The notes beneath the pieces are model-generated. The model was not told the DNA's origin and searched no databases. It worked only from the letters and a program-made list of their open reading frames with translations. A stretch of 64,000 bases of DNA from Pseudomonas sp. Choline-02u-1 (GTDB taxonomy: Bacteria; Pseudomonadota; Gammaproteobacteria; Pseudomonadales; Pseudomonadaceae): contig NZ_PJBC01000058.1 of the NCBI RefSeq assembly GCF_002836515.1, forward strand, positions 1 through 64,000, read 5' to 3'. Within the stretch, counting starts at the first letter, position 1. Each line of letters begins with the position of its first letter. A program made the position numbers and the translations under genes. Below are positions 28,536 to 39,345 of this stretch, one piece after another.

Positions 28536-30373
28536 ACCCTGTTCGCATCCTGCTCGTGCAGGCCAGCGGCTTGCTGTTCGCCGGGCTGGCGTGGGCCGCC
28601 CCGCAACACGCCGTGACCCTATACAACGAGCCGCCGAAATACCCGGCCGATTTCAAGCATTTCGACTACGTGAACCCCGATGCGCCCAAGGGCGGCGTGT
28701 TCCGTCAGGCCGGTTTCGGCGGCTTTGACAGCCTCAACCCGTTCATCAACAAAGGCGTACCCGCCGATGACATCGGGCAGATCTACGACACCCTGACCAA
28801 ACACAGCCTCGACGAGCCGTTCACCGAATACGGCCTGGTCGCCAGCAAGATCGAGAAAGCCGACGACAACAGCTGGGTACGCTTCTACCTGCGCCCCGAA
28901 GCGCGGTTCCATGACGGCCACCCCGTGCGCGCCGAAGACGTGGTGTTCAGCTTCGAGACGCTGACCAAGGAAGGCTCGCCGATGTTTCGCGGCTATTACA
29001 ACGATGTCGCCGAAGCCATCGCCGAAGACCCGCTGAAAGTGCTGTTCAAGTTCAAGCACAGCAACAACCGCGAGCTGCCGCTGATCCTCGGCCAGTTGCC
29101 GGTCTTGCCGAAACACTGGTGGGCCAGTCGTGACTTCAATAAAGGCAATCTGGAAATCCCGCTGGGTAGCGGCCCGTACAAGGTTACCCAAGTGAAGGCC
29201 GGGCGCTCGGTGCGCTACGAGCGGGTCAAGGATTACTGGGGCAAGGATTTGCCGGTCAACCGTGGCTTTTACAACTTCGACACGATGACCACCGATTACT
29301 ACCGCGACAACACCGTCGCCCTCGAAGCGCTGAAGGCCGGGCAGTTCGATTACTGGCTGGAGATGACCGCCAAAAACTGGGCCAGCGCTTATAACGTTCC
29401 GGCGGTCACCGAGGGCCGCTTGGTCAAGGAACTGATCGCCAACAGCAACCCGACCGGCATGCAGGGTTTCGTCTTCAACCTGCGCCGCCCGGTATTTCAG
29501 GACGTGCGCGTGCGTCAGGCGCTCGGGCTGCTGTTCGATTTCGAATGGACCAACAAGCAACTGTTCAACGGCGCCTACGTGCGCACCCGCAGTTATTTCG
29601 AAAACTCGGAAATGGCCGCCACCGGCCTGCCCGATGCCGATCAGCGGACCATTCTCGAGCCGTTCCGCAGCAAACTGCCGGCTCAGGTATTCAGCGAAGC
29701 CTTTGAAAATCCGAAGACCGACGCCAGCGGCATGATCCGCACCCAGCAGCGCGAGGCGTATCAACTGCTGCAAGAAGCCGGCTGGAAGATTGTCGATGAC
29801 AAAATGGTCGATGCCACGGGCAAACCGGTGGTGATCGAGTTCTTGCTCGCGCAGACCGAATTCGAACGGGTGCTGCTACCGTTCAAGCGCAACCTCAGCG
29901 ATCTGGGCATCGACCTGGTGATCCGCCGCGTCGACGTCTCTCAGTACATCAACCGCGTGCGTTCGCGGGACTTCGACATGATGGTCGGCAGCTTTCCCCA
30001 GTCCAACTCGCCGGGCAACGAGCAACGCGAATACTGGATGAGCGCTGCCGCCGACAAACCGAGCAGCCGCAACAGCATGGGCCTGAAAGACCCGACCGTT
30101 GATCAACTGGTGGAAAGCCTGATCAACGCCGACTCGCGCAAAAGTCTGGTGGCCCACGCCCGCGCGCTGGATCGCGTACTGCAATGGGGCTACTACGTGG
30201 TGCCGAACTGGCACATCAAGAGCTGGCGCGTAGCCTACTGGAACCACATCGGTCACCCGAAAACTTCGCCCAAGTACGACATCGGCATCAATACCTGGTG
30301 GGTCAAGCCTGACGCCAAACCTGCTGCAGAAGTCGAAACCCAACTGCTAGCCGACCCTGCGGGCACGGAGTAA
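28532..30373 (+). CDS. nppA2: Peptide-type ABC transporter binding protein 2 (NppA2/YejA-like)
   Basis: A 613-residue paralogue of the preceding protein, sharing segments such as [20 protein letters not shown] and [17 protein letters not shown] with its neighbour. The signal peptide ends at LAWAAPQ. The ATG overlaps the stop of the first binding-protein gene by four bases and has a GGAG site. Two binding proteins in tandem probably arose by duplication and may widen the range of ligands brought to the shared permease. Both keep full length and there is no sign of decay. Confidence 0.87.
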   Translation: MNPVRILLVQASGLLFAGLAWAAPQHAVTLYNEPPKYPADFKHFDYVNPDAPKGGVFRQAGFGGFDSLNPFINKGVPADDIGQIYDTLTKHSLDEPFTEYGLVASKIEKADDNSWVRFYLRPEARFHDGHPVRAEDVVFSFETLTKEGSPMFRGYYNDVAEAIAEDPLKVLFKFKHSNNRELPLILGQLPVLPKHWWASRDFNKGNLEIPLGSGPYKVTQVKAGRSVRYERVKDYWGKDLPVNRGFYNFDTMTTDYYRDNTVALEALKAGQFDYWLEMTAKNWASAYNVPAVTEGRLVKELIANSNPTGMQGFVFNLRRPVFQDVRVRQALGLLFDFEWTNKQLFNGAYVRTRSYFENSEMAATGLPDADQRTILEPFRSKLPAQVFSEAFENPKTDASGMIRTQQREAYQLLQEAGWKIVDDKMVDATGKPVVIEFLLAQTEFERVLLPFKRNLSDLGIDLVIRRVDVSQYINRVRSRDFDMMVGSFPQSNSPGNEQREYWMSAAADKPSSRNSMGLKDPTVDQLVESLINADSRKSLVAHARALDRVLQWGYYVVPNWHIKSWRVAYWNHIGHPKTSPKYDIGINTWWVKPDAKPAAEVETQLLADPAGTE

Positions 30374-30377
30374 TCAG

Positions 30378-31451
30378 ATGCTGGCGTATATCTTTCGGCG
30401 ACTGCTGCTGATCATCCCGACCCTATTCGGCATTCTGCTGATCAACTTCGTGATCATCCAGGCCGCGCCCGGCGGGCCGGTGGAACAGATGATCGCCAAG
30501 CTCGAAGGCTTCGAAGGCGCCACCAGCCGGATTGCCGGCGGCGGCGCCGAAGTGGCCGTGGCCGGCTCGTCGTATCGCGGCGCGCAGGGGCTGGACCCAG
30601 CGCTGATCAAGGAAATCGAGCACATGTACGGGTTCGACAAATCGGCCCCGGAACGTCTGTGGATCATGGTCAAGAACTACGCGCAGCTGGATTTCGGCGA
30701 CAGCTTCTTCCGCGACGCCAAGGTCATCGATCTGATCAAGGAAAAGATGCCCGTATCGATTTCGCTGGGGCTGTGGAGCACGCTGATCATGTACCTGGTG
30801 TCGATCCCGCTGGGGATTGCCAAGGCCACCCGGCACGGCAGCCACTTCGACGTGTGGACCAGTTCGGCAATCATCATCGGTTACGCGATTCCGGCGTTTC
30901 TGTTTGCGATCCTGCTGATCGTGGTGTTTGCCGGTGGCAGCTATCTGGACTGGTTCCCCCTCCGTGGCCTGACCTCGAACAACTTCGATGAACTGAGTCT
31001 GGGCGGCAAGATCCTCGATTATTTCTGGCACTTGGCATTGCCGGTAACGGCATTGGTGATCGGCAACTTCGCGACCATGACCTTGCTGACGAAAAACAGC
31101 TTTCTCGACGAGATCAACAAACAGTATGTGGTCACCGCCAAGGCCAAGGGCCTGACCCGCCATCGCGTGCTCTACGGCCACGTGTTCCGCAATGCCATGC
31201 TGCTGGTGATTGCCGGTTTTCCTTCGGCGTTCATCGGCATTTTTTTCACCGGCTCGTTGCTGGTGGAAGTGATCTTCTCTCTCGATGGCCTTGGCCTGAT
31301 GAGTTTCGAGGCGGCGATCAACCGCGATTACCCGGTGGTGTTCGGCACGCTGTTCATCTTCACCCTGCTCGGGCTGGTGGTGAAGCTGATCGGCGACCTC
31401 ACCTACACCTTTGTCGATCCGCGCATCGACTTCGCAAGCCGGGAGCATTGA
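30378..31451 (+). CDS. nppB: Peptide-type ABC transporter permease 1 (NppB/YejB)
   Basis: A 357-residue inner-membrane permease with six to seven helices and the BPD_transp_1 EAA loop ([20 protein letters not shown]). The long first periplasmic loop (about residues 40-110) is typical of YejB. It begins four bases after the second binding-protein gene. It pairs with the next permease to form the channel. Confidence 0.92.
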   Translation: MLAYIFRRLLLIIPTLFGILLINFVIIQAAPGGPVEQMIAKLEGFEGATSRIAGGGAEVAVAGSSYRGAQGLDPALIKEIEHMYGFDKSAPERLWIMVKNYAQLDFGDSFFRDAKVIDLIKEKMPVSISLGLWSTLIMYLVSIPLGIAKATRHGSHFDVWTSSAIIIGYAIPAFLFAILLIVVFAGGSYLDWFPLRGLTSNNFDELSLGGKILDYFWHLALPVTALVIGNFATMTLLTKNSFLDEINKQYVVTAKAKGLTRHRVLYGHVFRNAMLLVIAGFPSAFIGIFFTGSLLVEVIFSLDGLGLMSFEAAINRDYPVVFGTLFIFTLLGLVVKLIGDLTYTFVDPRIDFASREH

Positions 31452-31452
31452 G

Positions 31453-32472
31453 ATGAACCTGTCCCCTCTCAACCGCCGCCGCTTCGAACTGTTCAAGGCC
31501 AACAAGCGTGGCTGGTGGTCGCTGTGGCTGTTTCTGATCCTGTTCGGGCTGAGCCTGGGTGCCGAGCTGATCGCCAACGACAAGCCGCTGGCGGTGCATT
31601 ACGACAACAACTGGTATTTCCCGGCGGTCAAGCGTTACCCGGAAACCACCTTCGGCGGCGAATTCCCGCTGGAAGCCAACTACAAGAGCCCGTACATCCG
31701 CGAACTGCTCAAGGCCAAGGACGCGTGGATTCTGTGGGCGCCGATCCCCTACAGCTACCAGAGCATCAACTACGACCTGAAAGTCCCGGCCCCGGCGCCA
31801 CCCTCGGCGGACAACCTGCTGGGCACCGACGATCAGGGCCGCGACGTGTTGGCGCGGGTGATCTACGGTTTCCGCATTTCCGTGTTGTTTGCGCTGACGC
31901 TGACCGTGCTGAGCTCGATCATCGGTGTAATTGCCGGGGCGCTTCAGGGCTTTTATGGCGGCTGGGTCGATCTGGCCGGGCAGCGTTTTCTCGAAATCTG
32001 GTCGGGGCTGCCGGTGCTGTATCTGCTGATCATTCTGGCCAGTTTCGTCCAGCCGAATTTCTGGTGGTTGCTGGGGATCATGCTGCTGTTTTCGTGGATG
32101 AGCCTGGTCGACGTGGTGCGCGCCGAGTTCCTCCGTGGCCGCAATCTGGAATATGTGCGCGCCGCCCGCGCGCTGGGTATGCAGAACGGCGCGATCATGT
32201 TCCGCCACATCCTGCCCAACGCCATGGTTTCGACCATGACCTTCATGCCGTTCATCCTCACCGGCGCCATCGGCACCCTCACCGCGCTGGATTTCCTCGG
32301 CTTCGGCTTGCCGGCCGGCAGTCCATCGCTAGGTGAACTGGTCGCGCAGGGCAAATCCAACCTGCAGGCGCCGTGGCTGGGCATGAGCGCGTTCGCCGTG
32401 CTGGCGTTGATGCTGAGCCTGCTGGTGTTTATCGGCGAGTCCGCTCGCGATGCCTTCGACCCGAGGAAGTGA
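31453..32472 (+). CDS. nppC: Peptide-type ABC transporter permease 2 (NppC/YejE)
   Basis: A 339-residue permease. A cytoplasmic N-terminus (NRRRFELFKANKRGWWS) typical of the YejE/OppC group precedes the first helix; a large periplasmic loop follows, then the transport domain with EAA loop (EYVRAARALGMQNGAIMFRH). The ATG lies one base after the stop of the first permease gene. The marker GTDDQGRDVLARV is characteristic of OppC-like permeases. Confidence 0.92.
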   Translation: MNLSPLNRRRFELFKANKRGWWSLWLFLILFGLSLGAELIANDKPLAVHYDNNWYFPAVKRYPETTFGGEFPLEANYKSPYIRELLKAKDAWILWAPIPYSYQSINYDLKVPAPAPPSADNLLGTDDQGRDVLARVIYGFRISVLFALTLTVLSSIIGVIAGALQGFYGGWVDLAGQRFLEIWSGLPVLYLLIILASFVQPNFWWLLGIMLLFSWMSLVDVVRAEFLRGRNLEYVRAARALGMQNGAIMFRHILPNAMVSTMTFMPFILTGAIGTLTALDFLGFGLPAGSPSLGELVAQGKSNLQAPWLGMSAFAVLALMLSLLVFIGESARDAFDPRK

Positions 32473-32473
32473 A

Positions 32474-34084
32474 ATGAATCAGGACAATCTGATCGAAGTG
32501 CGCGACCTCGCCGTCGAGTTCGGTGTCGGCGAGCGGGTGCATCGTGTGGTCGAGGGCGTGAGCTTCGACATCAAGCGCGGCGAGACGCTGGCACTGGTCG
32601 GCGAATCCGGCTCGGGCAAATCAGTGACTGCGCATTCGATCCTGCGGCTGCTGCCCTACCCCATGGCGCGGCATCCGGCGGGCAGCATCAATTACGCCGG
32701 ACAGAACCTGCTGGATTTGAGCGAAAAGACCATCCGTCATATTCGCGGCAACCGCATCGCGATGATTTTTCAGGAGCCGATGACCTCGCTCAATCCACTG
32801 CACTCGATCGAGAAGCAGATCAACGAGGTGCTCGGTATCCACAAGGGCCTGAGCGGCAAAGTGGCGACCAAGCGCACTTTGGAGCTGCTGGAGATGGTCG
32901 GCATACCCGAGCCGCACAAGCGCCTCAAGGCCCTGCCCCATGAATTGTCCGGCGGCCAGCGTCAGCGGGTGATGATCGCCATGGCCCTGGCCAACGAGCC
33001 GGAATTGCTGATTGCCGACGAACCGACCACCGCGCTGGACGTGACCGTTCAGCTGAAAATCCTCGATTTGCTCAAGGATCTTCAGGCTCGATTGGGCATG
33101 TCGCTGTTACTGATCAGTCACGATTTGAACCTGGTGCGAAGAATTGCGCATCGCGTATGTGTCATGCAGCGCGGTTGCATCGTCGAACAGGCATCGTGCG
33201 CAGAGCTGTTCCGTTCGCCGCAGCATCCGTACACTCGGGAATTGCTCGGCGCGGAGCCCAGCGGCGGCCCGGCGAGCAATGAAATCGGCGCGCCGCTGCT
33301 CGAAGTCGAGGACCTGAAAGTCTGGTTCCCGATCAAGAAAGGCCTGCTCAAGCGCACGGTGGATTACGTCAAGGCAGTGGACGGTATCAATTTCAGCCTG
33401 CCTCAGGGGCAGACCCTGGGGATCGTCGGCGAAAGCGGTTCCGGCAAATCCACCCTTGGTCTGGCGATTTTGCGGCTGATCGGCAGCAAAGGCGCGATCC
33501 GCTTTGAAGGCAAACAGCTAGACTGCCTGACGCAGAGCGAGGTTCGCCCGTTGCGGCGGGAGATGCAGGTGGTGTTTCAGGACCCGTTTGGCAGCCTGAG
33601 CCCGCGCATGTGCGTCAATGACATCGTTGGCGAAGGCCTGCGGATACACAAGATGGGCACCGCAGCCGAACAGGAAGCGGCGATCATTGCGGCATTGAAG
33701 GAGGTAGGTCTGGATCCGGAAACCCGGCACCGCTACCCCCACGAATTTTCCGGTGGGCAACGGCAGCGAATCGCCATTGCCCGAGCCTTGGTGCTGAAAC
33801 CGGCGCTGATCTTGCTGGACGAGCCGACTTCGGCGCTCGACCGCACGGTGCAGCGGCAAGTGGTGGAGCTGTTGCGTTCACTGCAAGCCAAGTACAACCT
33901 GACGTATTTGTTCATCAGCCATGACCTGGCTGTCGTCAAAGCGCTGAGCCACCAGCTGATGGTGGTCAAGCATGGCCAAGTGGTCGAACAGGGAGACGCG
34001 CAAAGTATCTTTGCCGCCCCCCAACATCCGTATACACAGCAGTTGCTGGAAGCCGCTTTTCTGGCACCAGCCACTGCGCAATAA
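32474..34084 (+). CDS. nppD: Peptide-type ABC transporter ATPase, fused double domain (NppD/YejF)
   Basis: A 536-residue protein carrying two complete ATPase domains in one chain, as in YejF. Each half has Walker A (GESGSGKS), an ABC signature (LSGGQRQRV and FSGGQRQRI) and Walker B followed by DEPT. It starts one base after the stop of the second permease gene. It would power import by the two permeases. It is the last gene of the five-gene operon; fabI begins 19 bases later with its own ribosome site and may be partly read through. Confidence 0.93.
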   Translation: MNQDNLIEVRDLAVEFGVGERVHRVVEGVSFDIKRGETLALVGESGSGKSVTAHSILRLLPYPMARHPAGSINYAGQNLLDLSEKTIRHIRGNRIAMIFQEPMTSLNPLHSIEKQINEVLGIHKGLSGKVATKRTLELLEMVGIPEPHKRLKALPHELSGGQRQRVMIAMALANEPELLIADEPTTALDVTVQLKILDLLKDLQARLGMSLLLISHDLNLVRRIAHRVCVMQRGCIVEQASCAELFRSPQHPYTRELLGAEPSGGPASNEIGAPLLEVEDLKVWFPIKKGLLKRTVDYVKAVDGINFSLPQGQTLGIVGESGSGKSTLGLAILRLIGSKGAIRFEGKQLDCLTQSEVRPLRREMQVVFQDPFGSLSPRMCVNDIVGEGLRIHKMGTAAEQEAAIIAALKEVGLDPETRHRYPHEFSGGQRQRIAIARALVLKPALILLDEPTSALDRTVQRQVVELLRSLQAKYNLTYLFISHDLAVVKALSHQLMVVKHGQVVEQGDAQSIFAAPQHPYTQQLLEAAFLAPATAQ

Positions 34085-34103
34085 CCTGAAAGAGGAGCAA
34101 CAC

Positions 34104-34898
34104 ATGGGTTTTCTCGCCGGTAAGCGCGTACTGATCGTCGGTGTCGCCAGCAAGCTGTCCATCGCATCCGGCATCGCTGCCGCCATGCATCGCGAGGGCG
34201 CTGAGCTTGCCTTCACTTATCAGAACGACAAACTCAAGGGTCGCGTCGAAGAGTTCGCACAAGGCTGGGGTTCGAGCCCTGAGCTGTGCTTCCCGTGCGA
34301 CGTGGCCAGCGATGAAGAAATCGCCAAGGTCTTCGAAGAACTGAGCAAGAAGTGGGACGGTCTGGACTGCATCGTTCACTCCGTCGGCTTCGCCCCCGGC
34401 GATCAACTGGACGGCGACTTCACCGAAGCCACCACCCGTGAAGGCTTCCGCATCGCTCACGACATCAGCGCCTACAGCTTCGTGGCCCTGGCCAAAGCCG
34501 GTCGCGAAATGATGAAAGGCCGCAACGGCAGCCTGCTGACCCTGTCGTACCTGGGCGCCGAGCGCACCATGCCGAACTACAACGTAATGGGCATGGCCAA
34601 GGCTTCGCTGGAAGCTGGCGTGCGTTACCTGGCCGGTTCCCTGGGCCCGGACGGCACCCGCGTCAACTGCGTATCGGCCGGCCCGATCCGCACCCTCGCA
34701 GCCTCGGGCATCAAGAACTTCCGCAAGATGCTGGCCGCCAACGAAGCGCAAACCCCGCTGCGCCGCAACGTCACCATCGAAGAAGTCGGCAACGCCGGCG
34801 CCTTCCTGTGCTCCGACCTGGCGTCGGGCATCAGCGGTGAAATCATGTACGTGGACGGCGGCTTCAACACCACCGCCATGGGCAACATCGAAGAGTAA
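34104..34898 (+). CDS. fabI: Enoyl-ACP reductase FabI (NADH)
   Basis: A 264-residue short-chain dehydrogenase that carries out the last reduction of each round of fatty-acid elongation; it is the usual triclosan target. Active residues are Tyr149, Tyr159 and Lys166 in [18 protein letters not shown], and the cofactor loop is [12 protein letters not shown]. The ATG at 34104 has an AGGAG site. In P. aeruginosa this gene also follows the npp operon, which supports the synteny. A terminator lies just after. Confidence 0.96.
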   Translation: MGFLAGKRVLIVGVASKLSIASGIAAAMHREGAELAFTYQNDKLKGRVEEFAQGWGSSPELCFPCDVASDEEIAKVFEELSKKWDGLDCIVHSVGFAPGDQLDGDFTEATTREGFRIAHDISAYSFVALAKAGREMMKGRNGSLLTLSYLGAERTMPNYNVMGMAKASLEAGVRYLAGSLGPDGTRVNCVSAGPIRTLAASGIKNFRKMLAANEAQTPLRRNVTIEEVGNAGAFLCSDLASGISGEIMYVDGGFNTTAMGNIEE

Positions 34899-34912
34899 TC
34901 TTCGCTGGCCAG

Positions 34913-34941
34913 AAAAAACCCGTCGAATGACGGGTTTTTTT
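34913..34941 (+). terminator. Rho-independent terminator after fabI
   Basis: An inverted repeat ACCCGTC-GAAT-GACGGGT flanked by six A residues on the left and a run of T residues on the right. It closes the npp-fabI transcript. Confidence 0.92.
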
Positions 34942-35046
34942 GTGTCCGCAGGAATGGCCCCGCGCATTACATAACTACCACCCGCCCCGCCCTCCACCGC
35001 TCGACAATCGGCGCTTGATGCCTGTCAGCCGCCATGGAGAGCGCAA

Positions 35047-38000
35047 ATGAACGACACAGTGCAACCCGCGTCACCGCAACAGACCTTGCTGCAAAACCTG
35101 ATCGATGAGTTGATCGCCGTCCCGGTCGTCAAGCCCGAGGACGCCGAACGTACACTGGAGGTTCCGCGCGGTTGTTTGCTGCGCGAATGGATGGAGTTGT
35201 ACTGGGCGGCCCTCGAACGCCCGGAATTTCTCGATTGGGCCAGTCGCTTTCATATCGATCAGGATACGTTGCGCATCAAGGGCGCCACGCTGGAGGCGCG
35301 AGCCCAGACGAATGGCACCGCGAATGTACGCACCTTCGCTCTGAACGATGATTCCGGCTGGTGGCAGGTCGCACCGGCGCTGTTGTGGATTGCCCAGCGC
35401 ATTGATCCCGGCGAAATGGGCCTGCCGTATATCGGTGGCAAATCGGCCAACCCGTTGTACCGCTTTCCACGTCAGATCGCGCTGGCCTTCTATGGTTATC
35501 CCGAGCCGCCGAACGACGCTCAGACGAAAGTGATTGTCGCTGAATTGAAGGCCAGCGGCCTTGCTGCGATTGATGAAAACGGTCACACCACCTCGGCCGT
35601 GATCAAGGAACGCAATGCCCAACTGGAGGACTTCCAGGTCATCGCCGACACCCTCGAAAACGTGTTGAAGACCCACGACCCCTTCGAACAACGCGGCATG
35701 GAGGACACGCCAGTATCACTGACCTCCTCGTCGGTTTCGGCCAGTCGTGGCGGTCCGCGTTTCAAGCTTGGCCCGTTGCTTGAACGCTACGCCTTGCCAA
35801 TCCCTGAGGATGCCGATCAAGCCAAAGCGCTGGTACAACGTCTGCGTAACCACCGATGGCCGGCGCTGCCGCATGTCAGCGAATACGTGCAGACTGGCAG
35901 CCCTATCCTCAGTTACCGGCATGGTTTCGCCAATGTTGAAGACGGTCGGTATATCCTGCGCCGACTGCAAGCGCTGTGCTGGAACAAGTCACCGATGGCG
36001 ACAATCGACCTTGAGGAATTCAGCGAGCCCCATCCGGATTCGGCGCTGGCCGAGTGGATGGCGCTGGGTCAGCAGGAACTGCGCACATTCGGCGCCCGTC
36101 CGGCCTTTCAAGCCATTCTGAAAAAACACAGCCTGCCCGCTGATAGCCCCTTGTTGCTCAGCGCAACCGGTCACGTCGGTACGGCCAGCGACCACGGCTG
36201 GATAACCCTGACTGCGGAGGTGGAAAAACACGCCAGTCTGAAAATCTATCGCGATCGTCTCAAGGTCAAGGCTCGTGAAGCCGGGGGTGCCTTTCGTGCC
36301 AGCGGCAAGGTCACGCTTGGGCAAATGCTGCGTTTTTATAAGCTGCCTTTGCCGGGAACTGTCGAACAAGCCCTCGGCTTTGTGAAATGGGACCCGATCA
36401 ACCTGCACATGCGCCCCGGCCACATGAATCATTGGTATCTGCTGGGCCAGCCCGGCAAACAAACCGAGCGTTTTACCGCTGAACAACGCCAGCAGGTCAT
36501 CGACACCACTCAGGCATTTCTACCCAAGGACGCGGCGCCACTGATTGATTACCTGAGCGAAGGCGTCGATACCGATCTGCCTTTGGCCAGCCTCAGCGCC
36601 AACGCCGATTACCTGATCGGCCGCATCCTCATCACCCAACGCGCTCAGGCTTTGGGCAACCAGCTACTGGAGAAAATCGCGCGACCCGCCCAGCCCAAGG
36701 AGCTGCTGGCCACCAATCGCGATCGCTTGTTACTCGCAGCGCTGCTGCTCAGCCTTGATCCGAAAGCCGGCGAACAGTCAGAGCAAATCATCGGCCAAGC
36801 GGTAAATGACAGTTTTTACTGGGGCGAACGGTATGCCGAGGTTCGGCGTTTCCTCGACCAGCAATTCGGTCTCGCGCTGATAAAAAACAAATCGCTGGCG
36901 ACCCATCTTTTGTTATCGGGCATCGCCCCTGAGTTTTTGATTCGCGATATCCCCGCTTCATTCCAGTACATGAGTTGCGTACGCTGGGTCCGGTTCAAGC
37001 AGGTGGTGCTGTATATCGAAGACCGCATACCCGGCGTCGCACGCCTGATGCCCTATGCGCAATTGATCAGCCTGACCCATGGCCCGGCCCCGGCGAACTT
37101 CTACCGTTTCTTGCGCAGTGACGTGTGTACTGCGGTCGTTCTTGATTGGGCGGTTGCCAGAGGCGTGGTCCAGCGAGACGAGGAGAATCCTGACAGCCAC
37201 GCCGCGACGCTGAAGCGTGCCGAGAGTATCTTCCGCGACCATTGTCGGAGGATGCGCAGTTTCTCGCAGCGGGCTTTTCTGGCGAAATGTCCCACACCAG
37301 TGACCGTCGCACTGGCCGATCTGCGCAAGGAGTTTATCGATAATCCGCATCTGGAAGAGCAGGTTCTGTTCAACCCGGCGTCGGGTGACAAACACTTCTC
37401 GCTGAGCGAGTTGCATGTGGCCGGCAAGTTGACCGGCGATTTGCAGGGCTGGCAATCGAACAATGCCGAACTGCAATTGCCGTCGATCAAAGCGCCGCTG
37501 GCCCGGCTCGGCGTGGTGTCGAGTTTGTTTCGTGCGGCCCTGAGCGCGCGCCTGCGAAAGATGAAGGATGCCCATATCGCTTTCATCAAGGATGCTTTCT
37601 GCCGGTTGCCATTGGCGCAACGGCTGGATATCGAAGACAACGCCCTGGAGTTGTTTGCCCTGCAACTGTCGGCGGTGGCAAGCCCCACCAAGACTTCGAA
37701 GCCGGACACCGAGACCGCGCCGTTTGCCATCATTGCCTTGCTGCGTGGATCGACGCCGAGGGTGTATGAAATCTTTACCCGCCGATCCGCTGTCTTCTTG
37801 CGGCGCGATATCGATATTGCGCGGCTCGCGCCCTCCACCCCCGATGCAAAGGCGCAATCGCTGCCCTTCGATGCCGAAGCCTATCGGCGCGGAACCCTGC
37901 CAGTCGCCAACAGCAAATGCGAAGCGCTGCTCACCCGACTCGACATCGAAGGCGCGCCGCTGGCAGTGCAGTCGCGCAGCGACGTCCCCGATACATTTGC

Positions 38001-38169
38001 CTCCAACAAGGTCAACGCCATCGCCAGTACGGCTGTGCGACACCTGTTTGACGCGCACGAACGCAAAGCGCTGCAAGAAGCACTGATCGCGCCTGCGCTA
38101 AAGGATATACAAGCCAATCAGGAGAAATGGCTGAATTTTTACGCGACGTTGAGCCCACCGAAAAGTTGA
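35047..38169 (+). CDS. Large protein of unknown function (1040 residues)
   Basis: A 1040-residue protein I cannot assign. There is no signal peptide, no clear membrane segment and no recognisable nucleotide or metal motif. Two stretches have similar wording: GPRFKLGPLLERYALPIPED (about 236-255) and ASGKVTLGQMLRFYKLPLPG (about 420-439), suggesting an internal repeat of a helical module. The C-terminal third (LRKMKDAHIAFIKDAFCRLP, then LLRGSTPRVYEIFTRR) resembles, in style only, segments of large pseudomonad toxin-like proteins. A clear GGAGAG ribosome site precedes the ATG. It stands alone after a strong terminator; its codon use looks slightly less GC-rich than its neighbours. In P. aeruginosa another gene occupies this place, so it may be accessory. 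Confidence 0.75.
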   Translation: MNDTVQPASPQQTLLQNLIDELIAVPVVKPEDAERTLEVPRGCLLREWMELYWAALERPEFLDWASRFHIDQDTLRIKGATLEARAQTNGTANVRTFALNDDSGWWQVAPALLWIAQRIDPGEMGLPYIGGKSANPLYRFPRQIALAFYGYPEPPNDAQTKVIVAELKASGLAAIDENGHTTSAVIKERNAQLEDFQVIADTLENVLKTHDPFEQRGMEDTPVSLTSSSVSASRGGPRFKLGPLLERYALPIPEDADQAKALVQRLRNHRWPALPHVSEYVQTGSPILSYRHGFANVEDGRYILRRLQALCWNKSPMATIDLEEFSEPHPDSALAEWMALGQQELRTFGARPAFQAILKKHSLPADSPLLLSATGHVGTASDHGWITLTAEVEKHASLKIYRDRLKVKAREAGGAFRASGKVTLGQMLRFYKLPLPGTVEQALGFVKWDPINLHMRPGHMNHWYLLGQPGKQTERFTAEQRQQVIDTTQAFLPKDAAPLIDYLSEGVDTDLPLASLSANADYLIGRILITQRAQALGNQLLEKIARPAQPKELLATNRDRLLLAALLLSLDPKAGEQSEQIIGQAVNDSFYWGERYAEVRRFLDQQFGLALIKNKSLATHLLLSGIAPEFLIRDIPASFQYMSCVRWVRFKQVVLYIEDRIPGVARLMPYAQLISLTHGPAPANFYRFLRSDVCTAVVLDWAVARGVVQRDEENPDSHAATLKRAESIFRDHCRRMRSFSQRAFLAKCPTPVTVALADLRKEFIDNPHLEEQVLFNPASGDKHFSLSELHVAGKLTGDLQGWQSNNAELQLPSIKAPLARLGVVSSLFRAALSARLRKMKDAHIAFIKDAFCRLPLAQRLDIEDNALELFALQLSAVASPTKTSKPDTETAPFAIIALLRGSTPRVYEIFTRRSAVFLRRDIDIARLAPSTPDAKAQSLPFDAEAYRRGTLPVANSKCEALLTRLDIEGAPLAVQSRSDVPDTFASNKVNAIASTAVRHLFDAHERKALQEALIAPALKDIQANQEKWLNFYATLSPPKS

Positions 38170-38229
38170 TGCCTGCCGCATTCAGGGCGCAGTGAATCAG
38201 TTGATTAACAGGTTGACCGGACACGGCGC

Positions 38230-38319
38230 TATCGCAGCAGGCTGGTTCGCACAGGGTTGGGATAAGCCTGGGTTTGATGTAAACCCGATAACAATGTGGG
38301 AACCAGCCTGCTGGCGATC
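38230..38319. repeat. REP-like inverted pair (ATCGCCAGCAGGCTGG family)
   Basis: Inverted copies of a different Pseudomonas repeat, CGCAGCAGGCTGGTTC and its complement GAACCAGCCTGCTGGCG, with about 50 bases between. It separates the large unknown gene from the convergent cyclase gene. Confidence 0.75.
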
Positions 38320-38328
38320 AGGCCTTGA

Positions 38329-39291
38329 TCAACAGCGCTTCAACGCCTGTTTGTGCGCATACATCGCCCCATCCGCATCGGCCAGCAACCGGTCTACGGT
38401 GTCGTGGCGCCTGGGATCGTATTCGATCTGGCCGACACTGAAGCGAATCGCATAACCGCGGTGCAGCGTCGCATTGCGCTCCTCAAGGATTTCCTTGAGC
38501 CGTGCCATGATTCGCGTGGTTTCGACGTGGCTGGAGCCGGTCAGCAACGCGACGAACTCATCGCCGCCCAGGCGCCCGACCACGTCGCTCTCGCGAAAGG
38601 CAATGCGCAACACATCGGCGAAAGTCTTGAGCGCGCTGTCACCCTCGGCATGCCCGTACAAATCGTTGATCTGCTTGAAGTCATTGAGGTCGAAAAACAG
38701 CAGCGTCGCCGGCCGGTTCAAACGTGCGCAGGCGTCCAGTGCATGCTGAGCCAGTTGCTTGAAACCGCGTCGATTGGACAGCAGCGTCAGTTCGTCCATG
38801 CTCGCCATCTGCACCGCCATCAGCTCTTGCTCAGCCATCTCTGCCAGGTCGCGCAACAAGGCGCGCTCTTCGTCATCAAGGTTGCGGGGTTGGGTGTCGA
38901 TCAGGCACAACGTGCCCATTTTGTTACCGTCAGGCACGGTCAGCGGGTAACCGGCGTAAAAACGGATGTTCGGCGCGCCGGTGACCAGCGGGTTGTCATG
39001 AAAGCGCAGATCTTTCAGCGCGTCAGGCACCAGCATCAGCTCGTTCTGCAAAATTGCATGGCCGCAGAATGAGACATCGCGCGACGTCTCGGTAGCATCC
39101 AGCCCCACACAGGATTTGAACCACTGGCGATCCTTGTCGACCAGCGTGACCAGGGCGATCGGCACGTTGAACAAGCGCTTGGCCAAGCGTGTCAGACGAT
39201 CGAAACGCTCTTCGGGGGCCGAGTCGAGATTGAGGCCGTGCAGCGCATCAATACGGGCAGCTTCGTTGGCAGGTTTTCCGGGCACCAGCAT
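38329..39291 (-). CDS. GAF-GGDEF diguanylate cyclase
   Basis: A 320-residue cytoplasmic signalling protein. A GAF domain occupies about residues 20-150 (ending LTVPDGNKMGTLCLID) and a GGDEF domain the remainder. The catalytic motif GGDEF is intact (RLGGDEFVALL) and an inhibitory RxxD site (RESD) lies exactly five residues before it, so c-di-GMP synthesis with product feedback is expected. The ATG at 39289-39291 has GGAG seven bases upstream; a GTG six bases earlier is too close to that site. No membrane segment or phosphodiesterase domain is present. Confidence 0.92.
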   Translation of the reverse strand: MLVPGKPANEAARIDALHGLNLDSAPEERFDRLTRLAKRLFNVPIALVTLVDKDRQWFKSCVGLDATETSRDVSFCGHAILQNELMLVPDALKDLRFHDNPLVTGAPNIRFYAGYPLTVPDGNKMGTLCLIDTQPRNLDDEERALLRDLAEMAEQELMAVQMASMDELTLLSNRRGFKQLAQHALDACARLNRPATLLFFDLNDFKQINDLYGHAEGDSALKTFADVLRIAFRESDVVGRLGGDEFVALLTGSSHVETTRIMARLKEILEERNATLHRGYAIRFSVGQIEYDPRRHDTVDRLLADADGAMYAHKQALKRC

Positions 39292-39345
39292 GCACACACT
39301 CCGTAGGCAGTCATGTGTTCAGCGTAGCGCTAAATCGATGAAGCT

